From assembly GCA_024642205.1 (NCBI GenBank), contig JAHEBQ010000015.1, positions 58,226-122,225 on the forward strand: a stretch of 64,000 bases of DNA, given 5' to 3'. This document shows, one piece after another, positions 27,592 through 36,674 of this stretch. Below the pieces are notes generated by a model, which was given only the letters and a program-made list of their open reading frames with translations, had not been told where the DNA came from and did not search any database. The translations under genes were made by a program, and so were the position numbers. Each line of letters opens with the position of its first letter. Position 1 is the first letter of the stretch. The stretch comes from Planctomycetaceae bacterium (lineage in GTDB: Bacteria; Planctomycetota; Planctomycetia; Pirellulales; Pirellulaceae).

Positions 27592-28917
27592 TCAATCCCC
27601 GTGTTCCGGGCGGAGGACAGGTCCCCGGATCAACGGGTCACCTGTTTGCCGCATCCAGGCATCCAGTTGATCGCTGAGCGTCTGCAGGGTTGATTTGTGC
27701 TCTTCAAGTAGTGCCAGGTTGTTGCGCTCATGCGGATCAGATCGCAGATCATAAAGCTCTTCTGTCGGTCGATGTGCCCAAATTGCCTCGTCGTCGGTGA
27801 TTGAAATGCGCGTCGGGGAATTGTAGATGTCGCTGGGCAACACAAGGTTGGGTCGGGACGCAAAGTTGCGAAGGTATTTGTACCGGTCGGTACGAATACA
27901 GCGAATCGGATCGTAGTGTTCGTGGTACGTTTTCTCGGTAAAAACCTCGGTTCGAACCGGCATTCGTGAATCACCGCCCAGCAGAACGTTTTTGAAGCTG
28001 ATTCCCTGAACCTGTGGCAGCGGCGGAGCGGCTACGATGTCGAGCAACGTCGGCATGATGTCTACATTGGCAGTCAGATTGGGACACTGGCTGTCGGCCG
28101 GAATTCGACCAGGCCATCGCGCCAGCAGTCCGACTTTCGTGCCTGGGTCATAGCAGGTTCCCTTGGCGCGGGGGAAGGGCAAGCCGTGGTCCGCCGTGAA
28201 AAGCACCAGCGTGTTATCTCCCAATCCAGAGTCATCGATGGCATCCAGGATTCGGCCCAAGCCTTCGTCGGCGATTGAGAGCGCGCGGTGCAGCTCGGCA
28301 ATTTCCTTGCGAGTCGGCTCGTTGGATGGCAAGTACGCGGGCACAGCGTCAGCACTGGCCGGCGGGATTGCAGTCTTTTGATCAGTGTGACCACAGAATG
28401 GTCGGTGCACTTCCCAAAACCCAACGTGCAAATAAAACGGCTGGTTTTTGGGCGCGGATCGACTGATCCACTCGGCCGCGCGTGGCGCAGCAACTTCTGC
28501 AAATCCTTCCGGTGAGTGATCGAGCGTGCTGACATCGTCCGAAATCGTATCGAACGCACCGAGCGTCCATGGATGCAGGTGCCAGATGCCAATCAATGCA
28601 GAGTGGTAGCCAACGGCACGAAGCGCGGCGGGCAACAGGATTTCGTCGTCGTTCAGTTTCCAACCCCAATTGGCCAACCCAAACTGACCGTTGGCGTGCG
28701 GATAGCGTCCTGTTACCAGCGATGAACGGCTTTGACTGCAACCCGGGGAAGAGACGAAGTGCCGATCGAATCGCATTGACTGTCTGGCAAACCTCATCAA
28801 CCTGGGGGAATGTTCGATCGCGTTTCCATAGGGGCCAAAATGACAGCCAAGATCGTGCGCAATGACGATGACAATATTCGGGCGTTCGGCAGGATCGGGT
28901 TGTTCAGTATTTTTCAT
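27592..28917 (-). CDS. Sulfatase (S1 family, heparan-N-sulfatase-like) with atypical CSQSR active site
   Basis: The 441-residue enzyme has the alkaline-phosphatase-like sulfatase fold. IVIVIAHDLGCHFGPYG near 15-31 supplies the first metal ligands; His-Asp rather than Asp-Asp is known in the SGSH/S1_8-like branch. The modified cysteine lies in GCSQSRSSLVTGRYPHANG, Cys60. The consensus for formylglycine formation is CxPxR; here Pro is replaced by Gln. Other family features are LFTADHGLPFPRAKGTCYDPG near 235-255 and the C-terminal YDLRSDPHERNNLA. No signal peptide is visible, suggesting a cytoplasmic or misannotated N-terminus. It lies between inositol oxygenase and an MFS transporter, consistent with use of a sulfated sugar or polyol. 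Confidence 0.85.
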   Translation of the reverse strand: MKNTEQPDPAERPNIVIVIAHDLGCHFGPYGNAIEHSPRLMRFARQSMRFDRHFVSSPGCSQSRSSLVTGRYPHANGQFGLANWGWKLNDDEILLPAALRAVGYHSALIGIWHLHPWTLGAFDTISDDVSTLDHSPEGFAEVAAPRAAEWISRSAPKNQPFYLHVGFWEVHRPFCGHTDQKTAIPPASADAVPAYLPSNEPTRKEIAELHRALSIADEGLGRILDAIDDSGLGDNTLVLFTADHGLPFPRAKGTCYDPGTKVGLLARWPGRIPADSQCPNLTANVDIMPTLLDIVAAPPLPQVQGISFKNVLLGGDSRMPVRTEVFTEKTYHEHYDPIRCIRTDRYKYLRNFASRPNLVLPSDIYNSPTRISITDDEAIWAHRPTEELYDLRSDPHERNNLALLEEHKSTLQTLSDQLDAWMRQTGDPLIRGPVLRPEHGD

Positions 28918-28990
28918 TCACCACAATTTCGAACGCAGGAATGGACACGTTGCCGGAAGCGAACGGGTTTGACAGATTCACGCGGTCATT

Positions 28991-29926
28991 TTACCAGCAA
29001 AGCGTCGGTGGGAAGTACTCCGCAATCAAATCCTCGTAAAAGGGACGCAACGATTCGACGTCGGGTGGTTCGTGGCTCTTGGTGTACAAATCATATGGGT
29101 TGAACGCCTGCACCCATTTAAACATCAGCCGGTCCTGGTCATTCATCAAAAACTCGTATTCGTTTTCCCGGTGGCAGGGATAAAACGAATGATATCGAAT
29201 CATGTAAAGCGCCTCCGTAGGAAGGTAATCTTTGACGACGTGATAGAGATACTCGTCGTGACCCCATGACATGCACACCAGATCGAGTCCACAATTCTCT
29301 TCGTACAGGCCCAGTCGCGTATTATATTCCGGTTGGGAATGGTCGGGGTTTTCTGCAAAAAAATCATGAAAGACGATTTTGTCTGAAAAGCGGCAACCAA
29401 GAGGAAACGTGTCGCCAACCACTGCCCATTGCGGTTCGCCGAACAGGCACAGGATCTTGCCCAGGTCGTGAATCAGTCCGGCCAGAACGAACCACCGGGG
29501 CTGTCCGTCCTGACGGATACCTTCGGCAGTTTGCAACAGATGCTGAATCTGCGTGAGGTCGGTGTCAGGATCCGAGTCGTCAACGAGTGTATTGAGATAT
29601 TCCATGGCTTCCCAAACGCCCATCACACGCTTGTCGAGCTTGAGGTACTCGTCTCGTTTGGCTTGTACAAATGCAAATGTCTGGTGCGTATGATTGAGCC
29701 GGTAAAACTCGCGCACACTTGGTCGCGCGTCAAGATCGTAGTTGCGAAAGGCTTCTTTCGATTTGTCCGGATCAACCGCCTTGAAGCCGGATGGCGTTCC
29801 GGAGGTCGCATCGGGATTCTCTCCACTACCTGGCTCCGGGTATCGGCGGACCAAATCGTCCTCCCACTCGTCGAGGCTACCAAGTGGGTTTTGTCCGTCA
29901 TCCGCCTGGAAAGGTCGCGACATCAT
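28991..29926 (-). CDS. myo-Inositol oxygenase
   Basis: The 311-residue protein matches MIOX, which cleaves myo-inositol to D-glucuronate with a mixed-valent di-iron centre. HD-type iron ligands are seen in [10 protein letters not shown] (~70-79), [12 protein letters not shown] (~146-157), [11 protein letters not shown] (~221-231), [12 protein letters not shown] (~243-254) and [10 protein letters not shown]. Length agrees with the ~285-residue eukaryotic enzyme. The start is ATG 29926 or the adjacent ATG 29923, with AGGAG just upstream; the longer open frame back to 30055 lacks family similarity. It is the upstream partner of the sulfatase (73 bp) and MFS transporter. MIOX is uncommon in bacteria but occurs in planctomycetes. 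Confidence 0.9.
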   Translation of the reverse strand: MMSRPFQADDGQNPLGSLDEWEDDLVRRYPEPGSGENPDATSGTPSGFKAVDPDKSKEAFRNYDLDARPSVREFYRLNHTHQTFAFVQAKRDEYLKLDKRVMGVWEAMEYLNTLVDDSDPDTDLTQIQHLLQTAEGIRQDGQPRWFVLAGLIHDLGKILCLFGEPQWAVVGDTFPLGCRFSDKIVFHDFFAENPDHSQPEYNTRLGLYEENCGLDLVCMSWGHDEYLYHVVKDYLPTEALYMIRYHSFYPCHRENEYEFLMNDQDRLMFKWVQAFNPYDLYTKSHEPPDVESLRPFYEDLIAEYFPPTLCW

Positions 29927-30234
29927 CACACTCCTGAGTTTCGATCGTCTTGACCGCTGCACATAGTCAACGGACTCCCAGCATACCAAATCAAACCATG
30001 GATCCAGAAGACAAGGATGAACAAAATACCAACACCGACGAGACCACCCTGCCACGGGGAATTCGCAAAAACGGGACGGAAACCGGGAACACGCGGCCAG
30101 GAAAACTGGGTCGCGAATCTGGCTGGGTCAAAACCGGGAATTCGAACTGCGGGGCAGCACGCGAAGGAAACGGCGAATCGTCCCCAGGGAGACCTTCGAT
30201 CGACGGATAATGTCGACCATGGATGTTGGTTCAA
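29926..30234 (-). CDS. Possible small membrane protein upstream of inositol oxygenase
   Basis: This 102-codon frame ends in TGA overlapping the inositol oxygenase start (GTGTGATGATG), and the AGGAG for that gene lies in its last codons. The product has an Arg/Pro-rich N-terminal half and one strong hydrophobic segment ([24 protein letters not shown]). Overlap and the membrane helix argue for a real gene; the unusual N-terminus and lack of a recognised family argue against. Possibly the true start is internal. Confidence 0.35.
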   Translation of the reverse strand: MNQHPWSTLSVDRRSPWGRFAVSFACCPAVRIPGFDPARFATQFSWPRVPGFRPVFANSPWQGGLVGVGILFILVFWIHGLIWYAGSPLTMCSGQDDRNSGV

Positions 30235-30365
30235 CAGTCAGCTTTTTCGCTCATTGATTTGGCGCCAACGACGTTGAGTGAATCCGGGCTTGCGGGACTT
30301 GAACTGATTCAGGATCTTCAGCGCCGCAAAATCTTGAACATGTCCAGAGCATACGGGGTTGTCGT

Positions 30366-30938
30366 TTAACCTGCAATGGATTCCTTTCCGAAAACGAGTT
30401 GCGAGTCGGCGAGTCGTCGATAGAGCAAAATATTTTTTCGGTGAGGCAGCCATTCGATCAGGTAGATCTTGAGTGATTCCCACAGCGAAACCCAGGCCGC
30501 TACCGTGAGGCCTTGGGCAAATACATTCGCCACCACGGATCGTTCGGCTCCAAGTGCGCGGTTCACTGATACAGCGAGGAACAGAATGGACAGACCGACA
30601 AGCAGCAGGACAGCCGATCGGCGAAACATTTGTATGAGTTGCTGCAGTTCGTCGTCAGCGAGATACAAGAAATACGCGTTGACGCTCCCGCGGATGCGAG
30701 CCAGGTTGGTTTCATCGGGAGGGAGATCAAACGTGAACCGTACGAAGAAAGGCTCTCCCCCCAATTCCTTTGCACATCCGATCAGGTAGTCGACGAGGTC
30801 TCGATCCAGATCCCTGCGGATATAGGGGGCGCTTTTGTCGAAATCGTTGTACAGTTCTTCCACTCGTGACGAGGCAACATCGATAATGAACTTACCATCG
30901 GCCGATTGTTCATACCGACTTAGAACCGTGCGCTTCAT
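30366..30938 (-). CDS. Membrane protein of unknown function, two helices
   Basis: The 190-residue product has a soluble N-terminal half (~1-100, with SRVEELYNDFDKSAPYIRRDLD) and two membrane helices at ~107-127 (SAVLLLVGLSILFLAVSV) and ~135-155 (ANVFAQGLTVAAWVSLWESL), followed by a basic C-terminus (WLPHRKNILLYRRLA). I do not recognise the family by name. The N-terminus may be a ubiquitin-like or alpha/beta domain. The start ATG 30938 overlaps the stop of an upstream small frame (ATGA). It is the upstream neighbour of the inositol oxygenase group but separated by ~440 bp, so it may or may not share its transcript. Confidence 0.75.
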   Translation of the reverse strand: MKRTVLSRYEQSADGKFIIDVASSRVEELYNDFDKSAPYIRRDLDRDLVDYLIGCAKELGGEPFFVRFTFDLPPDETNLARIRGSVNAYFLYLADDELQQLIQMFRRSAVLLLVGLSILFLAVSVNRALGAERSVVANVFAQGLTVAAWVSLWESLKIYLIEWLPHRKNILLYRRLADSQLVFGKESIAG

Positions 30939-31165
30939 TTCCCGGGTCCTTGCATTGACTGAACGACCGCCGTCGTCATCCTACCGCTTGGCCGATGGTT
31001 GGCAAGCGATTCAATCGAGTCCGACTCCATCTGTGAGAACATTGGATCGCGTGAGGAAGCACGGATCCGGTGCAAATCTGCGTTTCCAGCGAACCCGGCG
31101 GAACCGTCTGTTTTCCAGCCATTGGCGTCAGCCGAAGTCCATTTGTCGTTTGGCAGCCCTTTCAT
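30935..31165 (-). CDS. Possible small protein overlapping the membrane-protein gene
   Basis: A 76-codon frame (MKGLPNDKWTSADANGW...) ends with ATGA shared with the start of the next gene, a typical translational-coupling arrangement. Composition is hydrophilic and protein-like with GC-rich third positions. No family recognised, no signal peptide. Without homologs it remains a candidate. Confidence 0.4.
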   Translation of the reverse strand: MKGLPNDKWTSADANGWKTDGSAGFAGNADLHRIRASSRDPMFSQMESDSIESLANHRPSGRMTTAVVQSMQGPGK

Positions 31166-31217
31166 TTGGATCGGTTACCGCGCGGGACCACTTCGCGGGA
31201 AAACTTCAGGTTGCGGC

Positions 31218-32876
31218 CTATTGAGCTTGCGCGGTTACGTAAAAGTTACGATCGACTTCGAAGGACCCGATTTTCGCGTCGCGGACCAGTGTTTTTTCGA
31301 CTTGTGTCGGGGTCAACCAGACTTCTTCGCCGTCGATCTTCGTCAGGATCGGGTAGGCGTAACCATCGACGACGTTGTCGTACTGGTAGGTCAGTTGATT
31401 GCCGTCGAGCTTGTATTTGAGAACCGGGATTTTTGTGGTTCGCAAATACTGGTCAAAGAACAAGCCGAAATCGATCCCCGATTGTTGGCTGATGTACTTT
31501 TCGACCTGATCGGTGGTCACGGTCTGGTGCCAGAAGGTTTCGTTGAGGCCCCGTAGAATCGATCGCCATTTGTTGTCATCGTGAAGCGTGTGCCGCATCG
31601 AATGCAGCATGTTGCCCCCTTTGTAGTACATGTCACCCGATGATCCTCGTCCGTTGACGTTGTATTCCGAGATGATCGGACGATCATTGCGGACCAAACG
31701 GCGGCAGCCAATCACGTAATCCTGCGCCTCTTTCTCGGTAAAATGGAATTCGACAAACAGGTTTTCGGAATAATTGGTGAAGCCCTCGTGGATCCACATG
31801 TCGGCGGCATCTTTCATGGAGATGTTGTTGCCAAACCACTCGTGCCCTGACTCGTGAACAATAATGAAGTCGAATTTCAACCCCACGCCGGTATTACTCA
31901 GATCCCGCCCGCGATAGCCGTTTTTGAATCCGTTGCCGTAAGTGACGGAGCTTTGGTGTTCCATGCCGAGGTAAGGAACAACGACCAGTTTGTAGCTGTC
32001 TTCGTAAAACGGATATTTGCCAAACCAATGCTCAAATGCCTTGAGCGTCCGCGGAGCTTCTTTGAAATGTTCTTCTGCCGTTTCACGTTGATCGTCCAGC
32101 ACCCAGTAATCAACGTCCAGTTCGCCGCCTTCTCCCTCGAATTTCTCGGAGAAGTTGACATAGTTTCCGATGTTCATGTTAACACCGTAATTGTTGATCG
32201 GATTGGTTACGACCCAGTGATAGGTTTTGGTCTTGGCCGCTTCGTCATGCAAGGTTTCCTTCAGTCGACCGTTCGATACCGCAACCAGGTTTTCCGGCAC
32301 GGTAATCGTAATCGTCATTCCGTTGTCAGGTTCGTCGTAGCCATGGTCCTTGGTGGGCCACCAGACGCTGGCGCCGATTCCCTGGCATGAAGTAGCAATG
32401 AAGTGATTGCCTTGTTCGTCCTTTTGCCAGGAAATTCCGCCGCTCCAAGGCGGGTTTTTGGCCTCAACTGGCTTGCCCTGGTAGGCGACCAGAATCGAGT
32501 CATCGACGCCCGCCGGGAGTTCCTTCTCAAATGTCACCCAGTAGGCGTTTCCCTCGCGCTCAAATTCGAGGTTCTTGTCGCCGTGTTTGATTTCGGTGAT
32601 TTTCAGAGGTTCCTGCAAGTCGATTTGCATCTTGTTGCCGGCGGTTAGGGTCGTGAACGTAATGCAGTTCGTACCTTGGATTGTTTTGTTCTCGGGATCA
32701 ACCTGGACGGCCAAATCGTATTTCTTCAGGTCCCACCACTGGCGTTCTGGCGTCACGGATCCGCGCAACTGTTCGGCGCGGGTAACTTGGTCAGAAGGTT
32801 TGTCCTGACCGATCACCGTGAGCGGCACCAGTTGTAAAATTGCGAGCAGGAACAAATAAATGGGTTTCATTCGCAT
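31218..32876 (-). CDS. M1-family metallopeptidase (exported)
   Basis: The 552-residue enzyme starts with a signal peptide (MRMKPIYLFLLAILQLVPLTVIG, cut near residue 24). The N-terminal beta domain is of the aminopeptidase N type. The exopeptidase motif appears as GMEHQ at 304-308 (GxMEN in the family). The zinc site is HESGHEW, with His341, Glu342 and His345, and Glu364 in WIHEGF as third ligand. Tyr in DMYYKGGNML probably corresponds to the transition-state Tyr. The protein is shorter than aminopeptidase N (~870) and lacks the C-terminal helical domain, as in cold-active or leukotriene-hydrolase-like bacterial members. It would trim peptides in the periplasm. Single gene, not clearly in an operon. 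Confidence 0.92.
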   Translation of the reverse strand: MRMKPIYLFLLAILQLVPLTVIGQDKPSDQVTRAEQLRGSVTPERQWWDLKKYDLAVQVDPENKTIQGTNCITFTTLTAGNKMQIDLQEPLKITEIKHGDKNLEFEREGNAYWVTFEKELPAGVDDSILVAYQGKPVEAKNPPWSGGISWQKDEQGNHFIATSCQGIGASVWWPTKDHGYDEPDNGMTITITVPENLVAVSNGRLKETLHDEAAKTKTYHWVVTNPINNYGVNMNIGNYVNFSEKFEGEGGELDVDYWVLDDQRETAEEHFKEAPRTLKAFEHWFGKYPFYEDSYKLVVVPYLGMEHQSSVTYGNGFKNGYRGRDLSNTGVGLKFDFIIVHESGHEWFGNNISMKDAADMWIHEGFTNYSENLFVEFHFTEKEAQDYVIGCRRLVRNDRPIISEYNVNGRGSSGDMYYKGGNMLHSMRHTLHDDNKWRSILRGLNETFWHQTVTTDQVEKYISQQSGIDFGLFFDQYLRTTKIPVLKYKLDGNQLTYQYDNVVDGYAYPILTKIDGEEVWLTPTQVEKTLVRDAKIGSFEVDRNFYVTAQAQ

Positions 32877-33225
32877 GGCATGATTTCGATGGGTTGATGT
32901 TTGGGTTTATGACTCGGAGTATTGTAGCCAGATTGAGTTTCGAGTTGGCGAATTATTTCATTTTCAGAATTGCGAGTTGAAACGCATTGCCCACGCATTT
33001 TGTTTGACCTGAACATGGTGCTCAAGAAGACCGGAAGTGAATTTTGTCGGTCGGTTTGACAGCGTATCGGAAACGAACCACCGTACGTCGGGCGATTCCC
33101 GGTGGAAATAACCCAATCAAGATACGCGTGGCGGTGTTTTGCCACCGAGGCAGGCGTCTTGACTGGTCGAGACAGGCGGGAGTACTTCCAGGCGGGTGAT
33201 TTACTGGTTGGTTGCGATGACCTGA
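32877..33225. other. Intergenic 350 bp, no supported gene
   Basis: This stretch between the M1 peptidase start and the end of the Spy-like gene should contain the peptidase promoter. A 120-codon minus-strand frame here is basic and irregular and shows no family features. No hairpin with a T-run was found. Confidence 0.5.
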
Positions 33226-34095
33226 TCAAAGCCGCGGTTTCTTTTTTTCCAGTTTTGTTTTTTTGGGTTTTTCACCGTCATTGATTTTACTTCTAGGGCG
33301 ATCGTTAATACCCGTCGCGTCAGATCGAAACCGGAATTCGTCTCCGATCAAGTCATCCAGCTTTTGTTGTTGCGTCCGGTTCAAGGTGGCAAACATTTTT
33401 TTGCGGGCTTCGATTTTCAGCTCTTCGATCTCACGAGCAAGTTCTGTTTCGATTGCTTTGGCTGATTGTTGAAGCTCGTCCATCTGCTCATCGGTTATCT
33501 CAAGCTCGGATGCCAGGGGGTCGCTCATCAGTGCCCCCAAAACGCCCTGTCGGTTCATCTGGTCGCGAATTCCCAGCTGTTTGAGTCGGTCCAGTTGGTG
33601 CGGCAGGATTACATTTTCCATTTTGGATTGAGCCGTCTCGGTAATGTTACGGATCGTCGCGACAACTTGTGCAGGATTGGTCAGGTCCAACGAGCGAACC
33701 TCGATCGATAAACGTTCCTGCAATTCACGATTCAAGCGTTGGATTTCGCTCACCTGGTCATCGACGACTTCAAGCTCCTGTCGGATTCTCTTGTCGGCCA
33801 GCAACGTCATCACGGGACTGCCACTGCCACCGTATTGGGTCGCGGTCTTACCAATCGGGCGACCTAGTGCCAAGTCATTGAGCACCGGAAGCATCGCGTT
33901 GACCTCCGGGTCCCGCAATTTTTTCAGCCCACCGATAAATTCTTCATATTCACGGCGGGTTTCAAAAATGCCTTGTGGCCTTTCTTTTGCCTTTTTTTCT
34001 TTGTCACCCACTTTTTGGGCCTGCGCAGATCCAGGCGGCATTAAACTCAACGCCATCAAAATTGCTACCGCTGCAAATGAAACGTGAAATCGCAT
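33226..34095 (-). CDS. Exported helical protein, Spy/CpxP-like
   Basis: The 289-residue product begins MRFHVSFAAVAILMALSLMPPGSAQAQ, a signal peptide with cleavage after AQA; an ATG 13 codons upstream is less likely. The mature protein is almost all charged helix, with two LTxxQ-like turns: LEVVDDQVSEIQRLNRELQ (~100-118) and LEITDEQMDELQQSAKAIE (~197-215), each followed by a long amphipathic helix, then FATLNRTQQQKLDDLIGDEF, the typical planctomycete variant of that motif. Spy/CpxP proteins are periplasmic chaperones or stress sensors; for this longer family the role is not known. The C-terminus is Lys-rich (KPKKTKLEKKKP). Confidence 0.75.
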   Translation of the reverse strand: MRFHVSFAAVAILMALSLMPPGSAQAQKVGDKEKKAKERPQGIFETRREYEEFIGGLKKLRDPEVNAMLPVLNDLALGRPIGKTATQYGGSGSPVMTLLADKRIRQELEVVDDQVSEIQRLNRELQERLSIEVRSLDLTNPAQVVATIRNITETAQSKMENVILPHQLDRLKQLGIRDQMNRQGVLGALMSDPLASELEITDEQMDELQQSAKAIETELAREIEELKIEARKKMFATLNRTQQQKLDDLIGDEFRFRSDATGINDRPRSKINDGEKPKKTKLEKKKPRL

Positions 34096-34331
34096 TGCAC
34101 AAACCTCGTGAAGACTAAACCCTGTCGGCATCAACGACGGTCTCGATTTGCCAAGTCAACGATTCTAGAAAGTCCAATCGTCGACTGCAAACCGATCGCT
34201 TTGGATGGAACATGATTGATCGCCTGGGAAGTTTGTTTTGAACCCCGAGAAACGAACCAGGCGAGGAATAAATGGGTACGTCAGTACTGGTTTATAGCAC
34301 GACGTTCGATTACGAATGAAACCAGGGAATC

Positions 34332-34362
34332 AAAAAAGGCCAATCGAATCCAAGGGCCTTTT
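34332..34362 (-). terminator. Rho-independent terminator after the EF-hand gene
   Basis: On the minus strand AAAAGGCC (34362-34355) pairs perfectly with GGCCTTTT (34341-34334) around a 13-base loop, and the T-run continues for two more bases. It lies about 60 bases beyond the stop of the EF-hand gene. The 8-bp stem has only four G-C pairs. Confidence 0.65.
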
Positions 34363-34422
34363 GACAAGTCACGATTAATTGTCGCGACCAAGCTGGGAGC
34401 GATCGGGACGCCGTCCGCTGCT

Positions 34423-35097
34423 TCAACTTTCGCCGCCACCGCCACTTCCACCTGCCCCGCCACGCCCGCCACCGCGTCCTTCACCACCTCGTCCACCAGC
34501 GCCACCTCGACCTGCACTTCCATCAGCGCCATCCTCACCTCGGCCACCTCCCATTTGCGACAGGTCCGGCATCATTTCCTCCATCGAAATCTTGCCATCT
34601 TTGTTTTTATCGAGAGTTTTCAGAGCGGCGACCGCTCCTTCGATTTCTTCCTTCGAAATCTCTCCGTTCTTGTCTTTGTCGAGTGCGACCATTATGGGCA
34701 TTGACCGCATCATTCCGCCCGGTCGTCCGCCAAAACCGCCAGGGCCTCCTCGTTCTCCGCCGAACCCCCCGCCGGCACCACCGCGTCCACCCCGATCTCC
34801 TCCACCCTGGCCACCCGCACCTCCCTGGCCGCCTCGCATGCTTTGAAACATTTGTCCTATTTCAGCTTTGGTGATAAAACCGTCTCCGTCTGCATCGACC
34901 GTTTCGAATCGTTCCTTGATTCGATCGTTGGCCTCGTCTTTGGCAATTCTTCCGTCACCATTCTTGTCGTCATTCTGAATCATTCGGTCGATGATCTGTT
35001 CAGGATCAAATTGGCCGCGACCCTGCCCACGCTCCTGAGCGTTGACGCCGCCGCCGAGCATGAATGCAATCGCAATGGTCAAAAATGAAGTTCGCAT
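34423..35097 (-). CDS. Exported glycine-rich EF-hand protein
   Basis: The 224-residue protein has a signal peptide (MRTSFLTIAIAFMLGGGVNAQ) and four EF-hand calcium loops: DKNGDGRIAKDE (~44), DADGDGFITKAE (~68), DKDKNGEISKEE (~144) and DKNKDGKISMEE (~166). A Gly/Arg-rich spacer (~90-130) separates the two pairs and a second Gly-rich tail ends the protein. Such exported calcium-binding proteins are abundant in planctomycetes; the ligand partner is unknown. The composition creates a long proline-rich frame on the other strand (34379-34846) that is a shadow. A hairpin terminator follows. Confidence 0.85.
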   Translation of the reverse strand: MRTSFLTIAIAFMLGGGVNAQERGQGRGQFDPEQIIDRMIQNDDKNGDGRIAKDEANDRIKERFETVDADGDGFITKAEIGQMFQSMRGGQGGAGGQGGGDRGGRGGAGGGFGGERGGPGGFGGRPGGMMRSMPIMVALDKDKNGEISKEEIEGAVAALKTLDKNKDGKISMEEMMPDLSQMGGGRGEDGADGSAGRGGAGGRGGEGRGGGRGGAGGSGGGGES

Positions 35098-35741
35098 TGT
35101 GTTCCTCGGGTAAAGACAGGGGAAAACGGTGTCAATTGGTAAGATACGGAATTTCGAAAAATGTTGGTCAGGGGCTCAGCCAACTTTGCTGACCTCCAAC
35201 CAGTCCGGCGATTGGTGAAAATAAAACAATCTGTCGATCATCGAAGGTTGAATTCGCGCTGAGCTCTTGCTTGGTTCAATGAGTTTATGGGCGGTCGCAT
35301 TCTCGGACTTGGTGAACAGGCCAAATTGTACGGCGACACGTGCCGGTCAACAACGTTTGGAGAAGTTTCGTGTTGACGAACTCGTATTCTGCTGCCGAAT
35401 TTTCGCAACTACATCGCTTCCGAAATCCTTGGCGTTTGGAGCAGGGACGCATCCATTAAACACGATGAAATTGAAGCGGTTCTTCAGCATTTTCAAATGA
35501 ACCGGTTAAGAAGCAAACGTGCGTTGGAATCCAGCTACGCATCGACCGAAGGCGACTGTTTACCGATCGAAAGCCGGGGTGTTTCGACTTCAAACGGTAA
35601 ATCTTAAATCCACATGTTGAACGCTTGTTCAAACTGTGGCTTTAAGTTATTCTAAGTGGGTCGTTTTCCTGTTCTTCCCTAGCTTGGCCAATTACGATTA
35701 AAGTCGAGTTATAGAGCATAAAGCCTTCACGAGGTTAGATT
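35098..35741. other. Intergenic 640 bp between EF-hand and IclR genes
   Basis: No frame here shows protein-family features; a 77-codon plus frame at 35267-35500 is probably chance. The region holds the promoters of two divergent genes. No ncRNA could be recognised. Confidence 0.5.
35625..35653 (+). promoter_or_regulatory. Possible sigma-70-type promoter of the IclR gene
   Basis: TTGTTC (35625-35630) and TATTCT (35648-35653) are separated by 17 bases, about 90 bases ahead of the IclR start. Both boxes match the consensus at four of six positions. Chance occurrence cannot be excluded. Confidence 0.3.
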
Positions 35742-36647
35742 ATGAGCCAGTCACTTGGTATTTCCGAAAAAGACACCGTTGTATTTGAAACCCCAAACGA
35801 AACCGGCAAACGAGCCAATGGAATTTTGGGTGGCAAAAACGTTCATCGGGCCAGGGGGCCAATGAAAACGAGTCTGGCGACCAACGCGGTCAAAGGAGCC
35901 GCGGCGTTTTCCAAGAGCATCGCCATTTTGCAGTTGATTGCGGATTCACAGGATCCGCCCTCGATTTCGACCTTGGTCAAGGAAAGTGGCTTACCTCGTC
36001 CGACACTTCACCGCTTACTCAAGGCCCTTGCGGCGGAGGACATGGTCGAAATGCGACCCAACAAAACGTATGCCGTTGGAGCACGAACACTTCAACTGGC
36101 GGGCCGCGCATTGGCACAAAACGACCTGGCCAAGATCGCAGCGCCGGAAATGAGTTTGCTGAGCGCCCAAACTCAGGAGACGGTTCATTTGGCGATTCGA
36201 AGCAGCAATGACCTGGTTTACATTTACAAGAAAGACACACCCCACGCGGTTCGGATCGCTTCCACGGTTGGTGCACGAGTCCCGTGCCACGCCAGTGCGA
36301 TTGGTAAATGCCTGATCGCCTATCTCCCCCTGGAAGAGCAGGTCCGGGTGGTTGAATCGATGGATATGCGCAAACTGACGGAACACACGATCACCGATCG
36401 CCAGGAGTTGTTGGCAGAGTTTCAGCGCATTCGGGAGAATGGTTATTCAACCTCGCATCAGGAAAGTGATCTGGAGATCGAGTGTTACGGCGCGTGTATT
36501 TTTGATCGGTCGGGCAAACCGGCAGCCGGGATCAGTATCAGCATTCCGCTGTACAGGCTGAAACCGAACAAAGACGAGTACTTGAAACCCCTGCTTGAAT
36601 GTCGCGATCGAATTACGCAGAGGTTGGGTGGACTGATGGTCAAGTAG
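35742..36647 (+). CDS. IclR-family transcriptional regulator
   Basis: The 301-residue protein has an unusual ~50-residue polar N-terminal extension, then the IclR winged helix at ~55-115 (FSKSIAILQLIAD, STLVKESGLPRPTLHRLLKAL with the recognition helix, MVEMRPNKTYAVG). The effector-binding domain follows at ~125-295 with the family signatures ETVHLAIRSSNDLVYI, VGARVPCHASAIGKCLIAYL and GYSTSHQESDLEIECYGACIFD. IclR proteins respond to small carbon-source-derived effectors. ATG 35742 has GAGG about 8 bases upstream. An internal ATG at residue 41 (MKTSLATNAVKG) would remove the extension and is a plausible alternative. Target genes are not obvious; its 3' end faces the candidate selenoprotein. Confidence 0.9.
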   Translation: MSQSLGISEKDTVVFETPNETGKRANGILGGKNVHRARGPMKTSLATNAVKGAAAFSKSIAILQLIADSQDPPSISTLVKESGLPRPTLHRLLKALAAEDMVEMRPNKTYAVGARTLQLAGRALAQNDLAKIAAPEMSLLSAQTQETVHLAIRSSNDLVYIYKKDTPHAVRIASTVGARVPCHASAIGKCLIAYLPLEEQVRVVESMDMRKLTEHTITDRQELLAEFQRIRENGYSTSHQESDLEIECYGACIFDRSGKPAAGISISIPLYRLKPNKDEYLKPLLECRDRITQRLGGLMVK

Positions 36648-36674
36648 CTTGAGTCGAATTCATTGGGGACGCAA

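Noticed and set aside
34379..34846. Proline-rich plus-strand frame
   Set aside because: It is the reverse reading of the Gly-rich stretches in the EF-hand gene.
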